A program made the translations under genes and the position numbers. From NCBI GenBank assembly GCA_005503335.1, contig SCMQ01000018.1, forward strand, positions 25,048 through 89,047: a stretch of 64,000 nt of DNA, written 5' to 3'. This document shows positions 8,927-19,300 of this stretch, in pieces; position 1 is the first letter of the stretch, and each line of letters opens with the position of its first letter. Below the pieces are notes generated by a model that made no database searches, had not been told where the DNA came from, and saw only the letters and a program-made list of their open reading frames with translations. The stretch is from Comamonadaceae bacterium 2FH. Its GTDB lineage: Bacteria; Pseudomonadota; Gammaproteobacteria; Burkholderiales; Burkholderiaceae_C.

Positions 8927-9183
8927 GCCGTAAAGCTGCGCCGCCGTGACGCCGGTGTCGAGCTGGACCATGGTCTGCGGCAGCACCGGCAGGCCCGGGG
9001 CGCGGTAGGCCGGCTCGGCCGACATGCCAAATGCGTGGTAGACGGTCCGCACGCCGGTGCCCAGCATCGCGGCCAGGCACATGGGGCAGGGGTAGCCGCT
9101 CGCACACATCACGCTGCCGGCCTGCCCAGGCGCCGGCAGGCGGCGCGCACGGCCTCGCGCAGCAATTGCTGATGGTCGGTCAT
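8927..9183 (-). pseudogene. Nucleoside deaminase (CMP/dCMP deaminase fold) with internal deletion
   Basis: From an ATG at 9183 the frame reads MTDHQQLLREAVRAACRRLG, a normal start for this family, then meets a TGA after 24 codons. In another frame, from 9112, the sequence resumes as ASGYPCPMCLAAMLGTGVRT, the PCxxC zinc motif, and continues to TGVTAAQLYG near 8927. The section that should lie between them, including the HAE zinc and catalytic motif (about 60 residues in relatives), is absent, and the junction is frameshifted. The enzyme must be inactive. Guanine or cytosine-type deamination fits the purine permease gene on the other side of the shared regulatory region. The exact 3' limit is uncertain. 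Confidence 0.7.
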
Positions 9184-9600
9184 GGCGACTCCGAGAAAGG
9201 GCGGGCGATCGGCCAGGCGTTAGCAGGTTTATCCCCGGGGCTGCGGGTAAATCCGCATATAACGTGTATTCGTTTTTGCATACACTTTTTCCACATCGCC
9301 GCGGAGCCCTGGCGGTTCAAGCCTTGAACCGCATGTGGTCGCGATGCTCGCCCCTCACAGCGCCCGCTGTGAGGGGAAGTTGGACCGTCAAACCGGTGCA
9401 TCTTCCCCTTATGTGAGAACGCGATGAACACTGACTGTCACGACCAGGCCCGCCACCGGACCGCCGTCCCCGCCACGGGGATCCGGCTCTCGCTCGCCAC
9501 TTCGTTCCCCACCGGCCCCTCGCGGCCCGCGTCCCCCGTTCGGCACGGCTGAAGCCATCGTCGCCTGCCTGCCTTTCCTCGCAAACACTAGGAGACCCTC
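9184..9600. promoter_or_regulatory. Long leader and divergent control region before the nucleobase permease
   Basis: This 417-bp stretch has no convincing gene. AT-rich DNA near 9251-9292 contains GTGTAT-N10-ATACAC (9264-9285), suitable as an operator. A perfect 10-1-10 inverted repeat (GCGGTTCAAG-C-CTTGAACCGC) spans 9312-9332. A strong hairpin follows at 9351-9376, whose 3' arm can also pair downstream. A 42-codon ORF (9424-9552) with only a weak GAG upstream could be a leader peptide but resembles nothing I know. The permease has its own ribosome binding site (TAGGAGA) just before 9601. Confidence 0.5.
9351..9408 (+). promoter_or_regulatory. Switchable hairpin in the permease leader (possible riboswitch or attenuator)
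   Basis: CCCCTCACAG (9351-9360) pairs perfectly with CTGTGAGGGG (9367-9376) across a 6-nt loop. The 3' arm and following bases (GGGGAAG, 9373-9379) can instead pair with CTTCCCC (9402-9408). The two helices exclude each other, as in a two-state leader. Purine-sensing riboswitches occur before NCS2 permeases, but I could not match a known consensus. Confidence 0.4.
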
Positions 9601-11103
9601 ATGAGTCATTCGACCGTCCATCCGGTGGACGAGCGCCTGCCCGCGGGCAAGCTCGCCGCCCTGGGCCTGCAGCATGTGCTGGTGATGTACGCCGGCGCCG
9701 TGGCCGTGCCGCTGATCGTGGGCCGTGCGCTCAAGCTCAGCCCCGAGCAGGTGGCCCTGCTGATCTCGGCCGACCTGTTCTGCTGCGGCCTGGTCACGCT
9801 GATCCAGTCGCTGGGCTTCGGCCGGCATTTCGGCATCAAGCTGCCGGTGATGATGGGCGTGACCTTCGCCGCGGTCGGCCCCATGGTCGCCATGGCCAAC
9901 GTGCAGAGCGGCCCCGAGGGCGCGCGCGCGATCTTCGGCGCCATCATCGGCGCTGGCATCCTGTCGATGTTGATCGCACCGCTGATGAGCCGCCTGCTGC
10001 GCTTCTTCCCGCCGGTGGTCACCGGCACCATCATCGCCATCATCGGCATCAGCCTGATGCGCGTGGGCGTGGGCTGGGCCATGGGCGGTCCGGCCAACCT
10101 GGCGCAGAGCGTGGACATGCCCAAGCTGGTGACCATGGTCGACGGCGCCAAGGCGGCCGCGGCGGCCGCCGCCGCGTCGGCGCCCGCCGGTGCCGCCGCG
10201 TCGGCGATCAAGCTGCCCGGGCCCATCCCCATGGTCGACAACGCCAACTACGGCGCGCTGGACAACATGGCCGTGGCCGGCTTCGTGCTGCTCGCGATCC
10301 TGCTGCTGGTCAAGTTGGGGCGCGGCTTCGTCGCCAACATCGCGGTACTGCTGGGCATCGTGATCGGCTGCGTGGTCGCGGTCGGCATGGGCAAGATGAA
10401 CTTCGACAAGGTGGGCAAGGCGCACTGGTTCGACCTGGTCACGCCGTTCGCCTTCGGCATGCCGAGCTTCGACCTCGTGATGGTGCTGACCATGACCCTG
10501 GTGATGATCGTGGTGATGATCGAGTCCACCGGCATGTTCCTAGCGCTGTCGGACATCACGGGCAAGAAGATCGACCAGCCCGCGCTGAGCGCCGGCCTGC
10601 GCACCGACGGCCTGGGCACGCTGATCGGCGGCATCTTCAACACCTTCCCCTACACCAGCTTCTCGCAGAACGTGGGCCTGGTCGGCGTCACCGGCGTCAA
10701 GAGCCGCTGGGTCTGCGTGGCCGCCGGCCTGATCATGATCGTGCTGGGCATGCTGCCCAAGATGGCGGCCCTGGTCGAGTCCGTGCCCCAGTTCGTGCTG
10801 GGCGGCGCGGGCCTGGTGATGTTCGGCATGGTGGCCGCGACCGGCATACGCATCCTCACCGGCGTGGACTTCAAGCACAACCGCCACAACCTCTACATCG
10901 TCGCGATCTCGCTGGGCGCCGGCCTGATCCCGCTGGTCGCGCCGCGCTGGACCCAGCACATGGCGCACAGCCTGCATCCGCTGCTCGAGAGCGGCATCCT
11001 GCTGACCGCGATCTCGGCCGTGCTGCTGAACCTGTTCTTCAACGGCGGCAAGGCCGACCAGCGTGCCGCCATCGAAGCCGCGAAGGCGGCCGAGGCCCAC
11101 TGA
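9601..11103 (+). CDS. NCS2-family nucleobase:cation symporter (xanthine/urate/uracil type)
   Basis: A 500-residue inner-membrane protein with about 12-14 hydrophobic segments. The NCS2 signature region reads FGIKLPVMMGVTFAAVGPM, and PFAFGMPSFD and a conserved glutamate (VVMIESTGMF) lie in the second half. These are hallmarks of the XanQ/UacT purine branch rather than UraA. An alanine-rich insert (about residues 181-205) extends a loop between helices. It imports xanthine, urate or a similar base with a cation. It is followed by a nucleoside-binding BMP lipoprotein and preceded by a dead deaminase, so this is a purine salvage and breakdown spot. Confidence 0.9.
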   Translation: MSHSTVHPVDERLPAGKLAALGLQHVLVMYAGAVAVPLIVGRALKLSPEQVALLISADLFCCGLVTLIQSLGFGRHFGIKLPVMMGVTFAAVGPMVAMANVQSGPEGARAIFGAIIGAGILSMLIAPLMSRLLRFFPPVVTGTIIAIIGISLMRVGVGWAMGGPANLAQSVDMPKLVTMVDGAKAAAAAAAASAPAGAAASAIKLPGPIPMVDNANYGALDNMAVAGFVLLAILLLVKLGRGFVANIAVLLGIVIGCVVAVGMGKMNFDKVGKAHWFDLVTPFAFGMPSFDLVMVLTMTLVMIVVMIESTGMFLALSDITGKKIDQPALSAGLRTDGLGTLIGGIFNTFPYTSFSQNVGLVGVTGVKSRWVCVAAGLIMIVLGMLPKMAALVESVPQFVLGGAGLVMFGMVAATGIRILTGVDFKHNRHNLYIVAISLGAGLIPLVAPRWTQHMAHSLHPLLESGILLTAISAVLLNLFFNGGKADQRAAIEAAKAAEAH

Positions 11104-11141
11104 GTTCCACACCCCACGACGAACCGACAGGAGCAGACATC

Positions 11142-12176
11142 ATGCATCCCAACTTCCCCGCCTCCCCCTCGCGCCGGCGCTTCGCGCTGGCCGGTGCCGC
11201 CCTGTGCAGCGCGCCGCTGATCTCGGCCTGTGCCGGCGGCCCGGCCGCCGGCCGGCCGCTCTCGGTCGGCGCCCTGTTCGCCGGCAATGTCAACGACCGC
11301 GGCTTCATGGAGGCCGGCTGGCGCGGCCTGGAGCGCGCCCGGGTCGAGCTCGGCGTCAAGACCAGCCACATCGACAGCGTGCAGCCGCGCAAGGAACTGC
11401 TGGCCGCGGCGCTCACGCGCCTGGCCGAGTCGGGCGTGGACCTGGTGGTGGCGCATGGCGGGCAGAACAACGAGGCCTGCGCCGAGGTCGCGGCGCGCTT
11501 TCCCAGGGCGAAATTCGTGGTCACCCAGGGTGCCGTGACCGAGGCCAACCTGGCCAGCTACGACGTGCTGCAGGAGGAGTCGGCCTACCTGGCCGGCGTG
11601 CTCGCGGCGCTGAGCACGCGCACCGGCGTGGTCGGCCATATGTCGGGCATACGCGTGCGCCCCGGCCTCAAGGGCCGCGCGGCCTACGCCGCCGGCGTGC
11701 GCGCGACCAACCCCAATGTGAAGCTGCTGACCAACTTCTCGGGCAACCAGGACGACAACCCCCTGTCCCATCGCGTCGCCTCGGCCCAGATCGCGGCCGG
11801 CGCCGACGTCATCTTCACCATGCTCAACGCCGGCCGCGACGGCGTGACCGAGGCCTGCCGCGAAAAGGGCAGGCGCCAGATCGGCAACGTGATCGACTGG
11901 GTGCAGGCCGACCCCAAGGTCTTCGTGGGCTCGGCCATGGCCGACGTGGGCATAGGCGTGTTCGAGTCGGTGCGCGAGTTGCAGGCCGGCAGCTTCCCGG
12001 CCGGCAAGATCCGCAAGGTGGGCCTGGCCAACCCCCAGGCGGTGCGCCTGAGCATGGCGCCCGACGTGCCGGCCGAGGTGCGTGCCCGCATCGCCCGCGT
12101 GGCGGAGGACATCGTCGCAGGCCGTATCCACGTGCCCGAGAGCTACGACGGGCCTGAGTTCGCGACGCCGGCCTGA
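11142..12176 (+). CDS. BMP-family (PnrA-like) nucleoside-binding lipoprotein
   Basis: A 344-residue receptor of the Med/BMP family. The N-terminus has an RRRF basic start, a hydrophobic stretch and a lipobox ISAC with the lipidated cysteine at residue 30; the double arginine also allows Tat export. The body shows GALFAGNVNDRGFMEAGWRG and LVVAHGGQNNEAC, typical of BMP proteins that bind purine nucleosides for an ABC importer. No ATPase or permease partner is adjacent. It follows the NCS2 permease by 38 bp with a GGAG ribosome binding site, so the two are likely co-transcribed. Confidence 0.85.
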   Translation: MHPNFPASPSRRRFALAGAALCSAPLISACAGGPAAGRPLSVGALFAGNVNDRGFMEAGWRGLERARVELGVKTSHIDSVQPRKELLAAALTRLAESGVDLVVAHGGQNNEACAEVAARFPRAKFVVTQGAVTEANLASYDVLQEESAYLAGVLAALSTRTGVVGHMSGIRVRPGLKGRAAYAAGVRATNPNVKLLTNFSGNQDDNPLSHRVASAQIAAGADVIFTMLNAGRDGVTEACREKGRRQIGNVIDWVQADPKVFVGSAMADVGIGVFESVRELQAGSFPAGKIRKVGLANPQAVRLSMAPDVPAEVRARIARVAEDIVAGRIHVPESYDGPEFATPA

Positions 12177-12235
12177 GCTGCGCGGCCAGGCGGGGGCTGC
12201 GGGCCTCCCTCTAAGATGCGGGCCGGAGTCTCTCC

Positions 12236-13240
12236 ATGCCCGCTACCTTGCTGATCTGGTTGCAATTCGCCTTCTGCCTCGCGCTGATCGGGCTGGCGGG
12301 TGTGCGCCTGATCCGCTACGGCGACGCGATCGCCGAACTGACGGGCCTGTCACGCAACTGGATCGGATTGATTCTGGTCGCAACCGTGACTTCGCTACCG
12401 GAACTGGTGACCGGGCTCAGCGCCGTCACGCTCGTGGCCGCGCCCGACATCGCGGTCGGCGACGCGCTGGGCAGTTGCGTCTTCAACCTGGCCATCCTCG
12501 CGCTGCTCGACGTTTTCTACCGCAAGGAGCCAGTCTATGCGGTGGCCGCCCACGGCCACCTGCTATCGGCGGGCTTCGGCGTGGTCCTGCTGGGCGTCGC
12601 TGCGCTGATCCTGCTGTTGAGCGCGCAGGGCGCATTGCCCAGCCTGGGACACATCAGTTGGGGCAGTGGAGTGATTCTCATGCTCTACGGCCTCGCGATG
12701 CGTGCGATCTACCTCGCCGAGCAGCGCCAGCCGCCGGCGCCGCGCCTGACTGCGCCTGTCATGTCGCTGAAATCCGCGCTCACGGGCTATGTCCTGGCCG
12801 CGGCGGTGGTGGTGGGCAGCGGCATCTGGCTGCCGCTGATCGGCGTCGAGCTGGCCCGACTCATGGGCTGGTCGAACTCCTTCGTCGGGACCCTGTTCGT
12901 GGCCCTGGCGACCTCGGTGCCCGAGCTGGCGACCACCTGGGGCGCCATGCGCATCGGCGCCGTCGACATGGCCATGGCCAACCTGCTGGGCAGCAACCTG
13001 TTCGACGTGCTGATCCTGGCCATTGACGACCTGGCTTACCGCCCGGGCAGCCTCTACGCCCAGGTCTCGCCCATGCACACGGTGTCGGCCGTGACGGCCT
13101 GCCTGATGAGCGGGGCGGTGGTGGTCGCCCTGGCCTACCGGCCGGTCGCGCGCGTTTGGCGCCTGGGCAGCTGGGCCAGCATTGCACTGCTGGCCCTGTA
13201 CCTGCTCAACGCCGTGCTCCAGTTCCTGCACGGCCGGTAG
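12236..13240 (+). CDS. Sodium/calcium antiporter (CaCA superfamily)
   Basis: A 334-residue membrane protein with the two inverted alpha repeats that define cation/Ca2+ exchangers: ATVTSLPELVTGLSAV in the first half and ALATSVPELATTWGAM in the second. Each carries the ion-binding glutamate. It resembles YrbG-type exchangers. It stands alone, 59 bp after the BMP gene, and converges on the next gene with only 10 bp between stop codons. Confidence 0.9.
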   Translation: MPATLLIWLQFAFCLALIGLAGVRLIRYGDAIAELTGLSRNWIGLILVATVTSLPELVTGLSAVTLVAAPDIAVGDALGSCVFNLAILALLDVFYRKEPVYAVAAHGHLLSAGFGVVLLGVAALILLLSAQGALPSLGHISWGSGVILMLYGLAMRAIYLAEQRQPPAPRLTAPVMSLKSALTGYVLAAAVVVGSGIWLPLIGVELARLMGWSNSFVGTLFVALATSVPELATTWGAMRIGAVDMAMANLLGSNLFDVLILAIDDLAYRPGSLYAQVSPMHTVSAVTACLMSGAVVVALAYRPVARVWRLGSWASIALLALYLLNAVLQFLHGR

Positions 13241-13250
13241 GCGCCGCCCA

Positions 13251-14507
13251 TCAGAGGACGCGGAACGCCAGCACCGCGACCAGGGTCGGCGGCAGGGCCG
13301 AGATCAGCAGGCCGACGGGGTGGATGGCGTTGTCCGCGAACTTCTCCTTGAGGATGGCGGCGCCGGCCGGATTGGGCGCGTTGGCGATCACGGTCAGCCC
13401 GCCTCCGGTGACCGCACCCGCCACCAGGGCCGTCTTGAACTCGGCGCTCAGGCCTTCGACCAGCGATCCAAGGTAGGTCAGCGCCGCGTTGTCGGTGATC
13501 GCGGTCAGGGCCGTGGCGCCGAAGAAGACGGCGTTGGCGTCCATGCCCATCAGCAGGGGTTGCAGCCACCATTGCTGCAGTCCGCCCAGCACCACCAGGC
13601 CGGCGAGGAAGAAGGCGACCAGCAGGGCCTCGCGCAGGATCAGCGGGTTCTGGTGGCGCTGGTAGGCCGCGGCGAAGCCCAGGAAGAACAGCAGCAGGCC
13701 GATGAACACCACCGGGTGGTGGGCGAACACCACCACGATGGCCAGGAAGGCCAGGTGCACCAGGACCACCGATGCGGGCACCGGCCCCGCGGCGGCGGCT
13801 TCGTCCTGGTCCATGTGGCCGATCTCGTGGCGGAACAGCAGCATGGCCGAGGCGGCATTGACCAGCACGGCGATCGCGGCCTTCCAGCCGAAATTGGCGA
13901 CCATGAACCAGAAGTCCCAGTCCCACTTGGCGGCCACCATCAGCACCGGCGGCGCGGCGAAGGGCGTGAGCGTGCCGCCGATCGAGACGTTGACGAACAG
14001 CACGCCCACCGTCGCGTACTTGAGCTTGGAGGAGACTTTCCGGGAGAGCAGGGTGTCGCGCAGCATCAGCGCCGCCAGCGTCATGGCCGCGGGTTCGGTG
14101 ATGAACGAGCCCAGCAGGGGCACGAAGGCCAGCACCAGGAAATAGACCGCCATGCCGCCGGGCAGGGGCAGCCAGCGCGCGATGAAGCGCACCGAGGCGC
14201 CGGCCAGCGCCAGGATAGGCCGCGTGCCCGCGATCACCATGATGGCGAACACGAACATCGGCTCGGTGAAGTTGCGCGACTCGAGGTAGGCGATGGCGTC
14301 TCGCGGGCCCGCGATGGCGAACATGAGCAGCATCAGCACCATGGCCCAGAAGCCGAACACGATCTCCACCTCGCCCAGCAGGTGCCACAGGCCGGCATGG
14401 CGCGGCTGGGTGTGAGCCAAGTGTTCGAAGAAGCGGGTCGAGAAGGTGTGGAGCACGGCCACTGCGAAAACAATGGCGGCGATGAGTTCCAGGGTGTGGC
14501 TGGGCAT
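13251..14507 (-). CDS. Putative Na+/H+ antiporter (Na_H_antiport_3-like family)
   Basis: A 418-residue multi-spanning protein starting MPSHTLELIAAIVFAVAVLH. It has LGSFITEPAAMTLAALMLRD, NVSIGGTLTPFAAPPVLMVA and FFGATALTAITDNAALTYLG, the paired half-helix motifs of ion-transporter-superfamily antiporters. An open frame extends far upstream into the next gene's antisense strand; the start at 14507 is where recognisable membrane sequence begins. It is probably transcribed on its own or with the upstream LysR gene. Ion specificity is not proven. Confidence 0.8.
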   Translation of the reverse strand: MPSHTLELIAAIVFAVAVLHTFSTRFFEHLAHTQPRHAGLWHLLGEVEIVFGFWAMVLMLLMFAIAGPRDAIAYLESRNFTEPMFVFAIMVIAGTRPILALAGASVRFIARWLPLPGGMAVYFLVLAFVPLLGSFITEPAAMTLAALMLRDTLLSRKVSSKLKYATVGVLFVNVSIGGTLTPFAAPPVLMVAAKWDWDFWFMVANFGWKAAIAVLVNAASAMLLFRHEIGHMDQDEAAAAGPVPASVVLVHLAFLAIVVVFAHHPVVFIGLLLFFLGFAAAYQRHQNPLILREALLVAFFLAGLVVLGGLQQWWLQPLLMGMDANAVFFGATALTAITDNAALTYLGSLVEGLSAEFKTALVAGAVTGGGLTVIANAPNPAGAAILKEKFADNAIHPVGLLISALPPTLVAVLAFRVL

Positions 14508-14629
14508 GGGGTCACGGTCGCAGACATGCCGCGTGGCGGCCCGACCAGCGCGTGAACCTGCCGGCCGCGGCATGCGGCGTCGACACCCGCTGCCAGTGTA
14601 ACGGAGCCGGCTGCCCGCGCCGCGTGTGC

Positions 14630-15544
14630 TCAGCCCTTGGGCAGCCGCTCCCACCAGCGCTCGCCGAAGCGGCCCTGCAGGAAGGCGATGAAGGCCTGGA
14701 CCTTGCCCGGCACCAGCTTGGGCGAGGGGTAGACCGCGTGGATCTCCTGCTCGGGCAGGCTGTGCCCGTGCAGTACCTCGACCACCTGGCCCGTGGCCAG
14801 CGAGTCGCCGGCCACGTAGCAGGGCAGGGCGGCGATACCTAAGCCGCTGCGTGCGGCTGCGAGCACGGCCGAGAGGTTGTTCGAGCGCAGGCGGCCGCTG
14901 ACCGGCACGGTGACATGCTCGCCACCAGGCATGGACATGCGCCACACCGCGTCGCCCTGCACGCTGCTGTAGATCAGCGCGTTGTGGCCGGCGAGATCCT
15001 CGGGCCGCTGCGGTATGCCGTGCTTGCGCAGGTACTCGGGCGCGGCCACCATGACCCAGGGGTTCATGCCCAGGAAGCGCGCGCCCAGCGTGGAGTCGGC
15101 CAGCTTGCCCATGCGCACCGCCACGTCCAGCCCCATGGCCACCAGGTCGGTGTAGCGGTCCTCGAAGCTCAGGTCCACCTCGACCTGCGGATGCTTGGCC
15201 ATGAACTCCAGCGTCAGCGGCACGATCACGCGGCGGCCGAAGGCCACCGAGGTGCCGATGCGCAGCAGGCCCTGCGCCTGCGTCTGGTGCCTCTGCACCG
15301 CGCTCTCGGCCTCCTCGACTTCGTGCACGATGGACTTGCACTTCTCGTAGTAGAGCGCGCCCGACTCGGTCAGGCTGGCGCCGCGCGTGTTGCGGTTGAG
15401 CAGGCGCACCTTGAGCTGGGACTCGAGGGAAGCGACCTGCTTGGTCACCGTGGGTTGGGTGGTGGCGAACTCCTTGGCCGCCTTGGAGAAGCTGCCTGTT
15501 TCCACCACGCGCACGAACATCTGCATTGCCAGCAAGCGGTCCAT
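14630..15544 (-). CDS. LysR-family regulator divergent from the glyoxylate operon
   Basis: A 304-residue LysR protein with an N-terminal helix-turn-helix ([20 protein letters not shown]) and an effector-binding domain of the CrgA/AaeR-like subgroup. It is read away from gcl, with 111 bp between start codons, so it likely controls gcl-hyi-glxR-ttuD. The inducer may be glyoxylate or an upstream metabolite; this is inference from position. Confidence 0.85.
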   Translation of the reverse strand: MDRLLAMQMFVRVVETGSFSKAAKEFATTQPTVTKQVASLESQLKVRLLNRNTRGASLTESGALYYEKCKSIVHEVEEAESAVQRHQTQAQGLLRIGTSVAFGRRVIVPLTLEFMAKHPQVEVDLSFEDRYTDLVAMGLDVAVRMGKLADSTLGARFLGMNPWVMVAAPEYLRKHGIPQRPEDLAGHNALIYSSVQGDAVWRMSMPGGEHVTVPVSGRLRSNNLSAVLAAARSGLGIAALPCYVAGDSLATGQVVEVLHGHSLPEQEIHAVYPSPKLVPGKVQAFIAFLQGRFGERWWERLPKG

Positions 15545-15556
15545 CGTCGTCCTCGT

Positions 15557-15575
15557 TTATTCCATATTCGAATAA
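15557..15575. promoter_or_regulatory. Candidate LysR operator in the gcl divergon
   Basis: TTATTC-N7-GAATAA is a perfect inverted repeat. Inside it lies the palindrome TATTCGAATA (15565-15574). It sits 13 bp from the LysR start and about 80 bp upstream of gcl, in the only AT-rich patch of the intergenic region. Confidence 0.55.
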
Positions 15576-15655
15576 ATCTTATGGCCCTGCGCCGTCTTCA
15601 TCAACTGCCCAATGGTTCCTACAGTCGTGACTCATACACACACCAGGAGATCACA

Positions 15656-17437
<1,782 letters not shown>

Positions 17438-17448
17438 AGGAGCGCGAC

Positions 17449-18249
17449 ATGCCCAAACTGGCTGCCAACCTGAGCATGCTCTTCACCGAGCTGCCCTTCC
17501 TGGACCGCTTCGCCGCCGCCGCCCGCGCGGGCTTCCGCGCGGTGGAATTCCTGTTCCCCTACGACCACCCGGCTGCCGAGGTCGCGGCCCGGCTCAAGGA
17601 CAACGGCCTGCAACTGGTGCTGCACAACCTGCCGGCCGGCGACTGGGCCGCCGGTGAGCGCGGCATCGCCTGCCACCCCGGCCGCGTGGAGGAGTTCCAG
17701 GCCGGCGTGCGCCGCGCCGTCGAGTACGCCCGGGTGCTCGGCACGCCGCGCATCAACTGCCTGGCCGGCATCCTGCCGGCCGGCGTGTCGGCGGACCAGG
17801 CGCGCGCCACCCTGGTGGCCAACCTGCGCCACGCGGCCCAGGCGCTCGAGGCCGAGGGCATCCCGCTGCTGCTGGAGCCGATCAACAGCTTCGACATCCC
17901 CGGCTTCCTGGTCAACCGCACGGCCCAGGCCCTGTCCATCCTCGACGAGGTGGGCTCGGACAACCTGTTCCTGCAGTACGACATCTACCATGCCCAGCGC
18001 ATGGAGGGCGAGCTGGGCCAGACCCTGCGCAGCCAGTTCGCGCGCATAGGCCATGTGCAGCTGGCCGACAACCCGGGGCGCAACGAGCCGGGCACCGGCG
18101 AGATCAATTACCGCTACCTGTTCGCGCTGCTCGACGAGCTCGGCTACGCCGGCCATGTGGGCTGCGAATACAAGCCGCGCCAGGCCGGCCCCGGCGGCAC
18201 CGAAGCCGGCCTGGGCTGGGTTGCCGCGCACGGGCTCGCGCTTTCGTAA
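17449..18249 (+). CDS. hyi: Hydroxypyruvate isomerase
   Basis: A 266-residue TIM-barrel protein of the AP-endonuclease-2-like sugar isomerase family. Landmarks are LSMLFTELPFLDRFAAAARAG at the start, the metal-ligand segments LLEPINSFDIPGF and QYDIYHAQRMEG, and GCEYKP near the end. It interconverts hydroxypyruvate and tartronate semialdehyde. It starts 11 bp after gcl, the usual pairing. Confidence 0.95.
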   Translation: MPKLAANLSMLFTELPFLDRFAAAARAGFRAVEFLFPYDHPAAEVAARLKDNGLQLVLHNLPAGDWAAGERGIACHPGRVEEFQAGVRRAVEYARVLGTPRINCLAGILPAGVSADQARATLVANLRHAAQALEAEGIPLLLEPINSFDIPGFLVNRTAQALSILDEVGSDNLFLQYDIYHAQRMEGELGQTLRSQFARIGHVQLADNPGRNEPGTGEINYRYLFALLDELGYAGHVGCEYKPRQAGPGGTEAGLGWVAAHGLALS

Positions 18250-18273
18250 ATCAAATTGCAAGGAACAAGGATC

Positions 18274-19209
18274 ATGACCAAGAGTGGAATGAAAGTCGGC
18301 TTCATCGGACTGGGCATCATGGGCGCGCCCATGGCGCTGAACCTGCTGAAGGCGGGCCATGTGCTCTATCTCTACAGCCATGGCAAGGTGCCCGGCGAAT
18401 TCGCAGAGCAGGGCGCCACCCTGTGCACCAGCAGCGAGGAAGTGGCCAAGCGCGCCGACATCATCATCACCATGGTGCCGGACACGCCCCATGTGGAGGA
18501 CGCGCTGTTCGGCGAGCGCGGCGTGGCGCAGGGCCTGAAGGAATGCCAGCGCGGCGCCGACGACCGCCTGGGCAAGGTGGTGGTCGACATGAGCTCTATC
18601 TCGCCCATGGCCACCAAGGAATTCGCCAGGAAGATCAACGCCCTGGGCTGCGACTACCTGGACGCGCCGGTCTCCGGCGGCGAGGTCGGCGCCAAGGCCG
18701 GCAGCCTGACCATCATGGTCGGCGGCCCCGAGGCGGCCTTCGAGCGCGTCAGGCCCCTGTTCGAGGCCATGGGCAAGAACATCACCCTGGTCGGCGGCAA
18801 CGGCGACGGCCAGACCACCAAGGTGGCCAACCAGATCATCGTGGCGCTCAACATCGAGGCCGTGGCCGAGGCCCTGCTGTTCGCCAGCAAGGCCGGCGCC
18901 GACCCGGCCAAGGTGCGCCAGGCCCTGATGGGCGGCTTTGCCGCCAGCCGCATCCTCGAGGTGCACGGCGAGCGCATGATCCAGCGCACGTTCAACCCGG
19001 GTTTCCGCATAGCTCTGCACCAGAAGGACCTGAACCTGGCCCTGCAGGGCGCGCGCGAGCTGGGTGTGAGCCTGCCCCACACCGCGAGCGCGGCCCAGCT
19101 GATGCAAAGCTGCGCCGCCCACGGCATGGCCGGCCTCGACCATTCGGCCCTGTGCCGCAGCCTGGAACTGATGGCCGACCACGAGATCGCCCAGGCGCCC
19201 GCGGCCTGA
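18274..19209 (+). CDS. glxR: 2-hydroxy-3-oxopropionate (tartronate semialdehyde) reductase
   Basis: A 311-residue beta-hydroxyacid dehydrogenase. The N-terminal Rossmann motif is VGFIGLGIMGAPMA, the substrate motif DAPVSGGEVGAKAGSLTIMV, and the catalytic lysine lies in GQTTKVANQII. It reduces tartronate semialdehyde to D-glycerate with NAD(P)H. I chose the ATG at 18274 (AAGGAACAAGGATC upstream); an ATG at 18256 has a poorer context. It follows hyi by 24 bp. Confidence 0.95.
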   Translation: MTKSGMKVGFIGLGIMGAPMALNLLKAGHVLYLYSHGKVPGEFAEQGATLCTSSEEVAKRADIIITMVPDTPHVEDALFGERGVAQGLKECQRGADDRLGKVVVDMSSISPMATKEFARKINALGCDYLDAPVSGGEVGAKAGSLTIMVGGPEAAFERVRPLFEAMGKNITLVGGNGDGQTTKVANQIIVALNIEAVAEALLFASKAGADPAKVRQALMGGFAASRILEVHGERMIQRTFNPGFRIALHQKDLNLALQGARELGVSLPHTASAAQLMQSCAAHGMAGLDHSALCRSLELMADHEIAQAPAA

Positions 19210-19225
19210 GGCACTGAAGGACCAT

Positions 19226-19255
19226 CCCGCCCCCCGGTTTTGCCGCCGGGGCGGG
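19226..19255 (+). terminator. GC-rich hairpin between glxR and ttuD
   Basis: CCCGCCCC (19226-19233) pairs with GGGGCGGG (19248-19255) over a 14-nt loop containing a T4 run. No U-tract follows. It may act as a partial terminator or an mRNA-stabilising structure that lowers ttuD expression relative to gcl-hyi-glxR. Confidence 0.4.
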
Positions 19256-19300
19256 TTACCAGCCGGTTACGACGGCACAATCCGGTCCAGGAGACCCCCA

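Noticed and set aside
9424..9552. 42-codon leader ORF before the NCS2 permease
   Set aside because: Only a weak GAG precedes it and the peptide is proline/arginine-rich like random high-GC sequence; it is mentioned in the leader entry but not called as a gene.
13251..15341. One 696-residue protein covering antiporter and upstream sequence
   Set aside because: The first 280 residues are antisense-like frame shadow of the LysR gene; recognisable antiporter sequence starts at the ATG at 14507.
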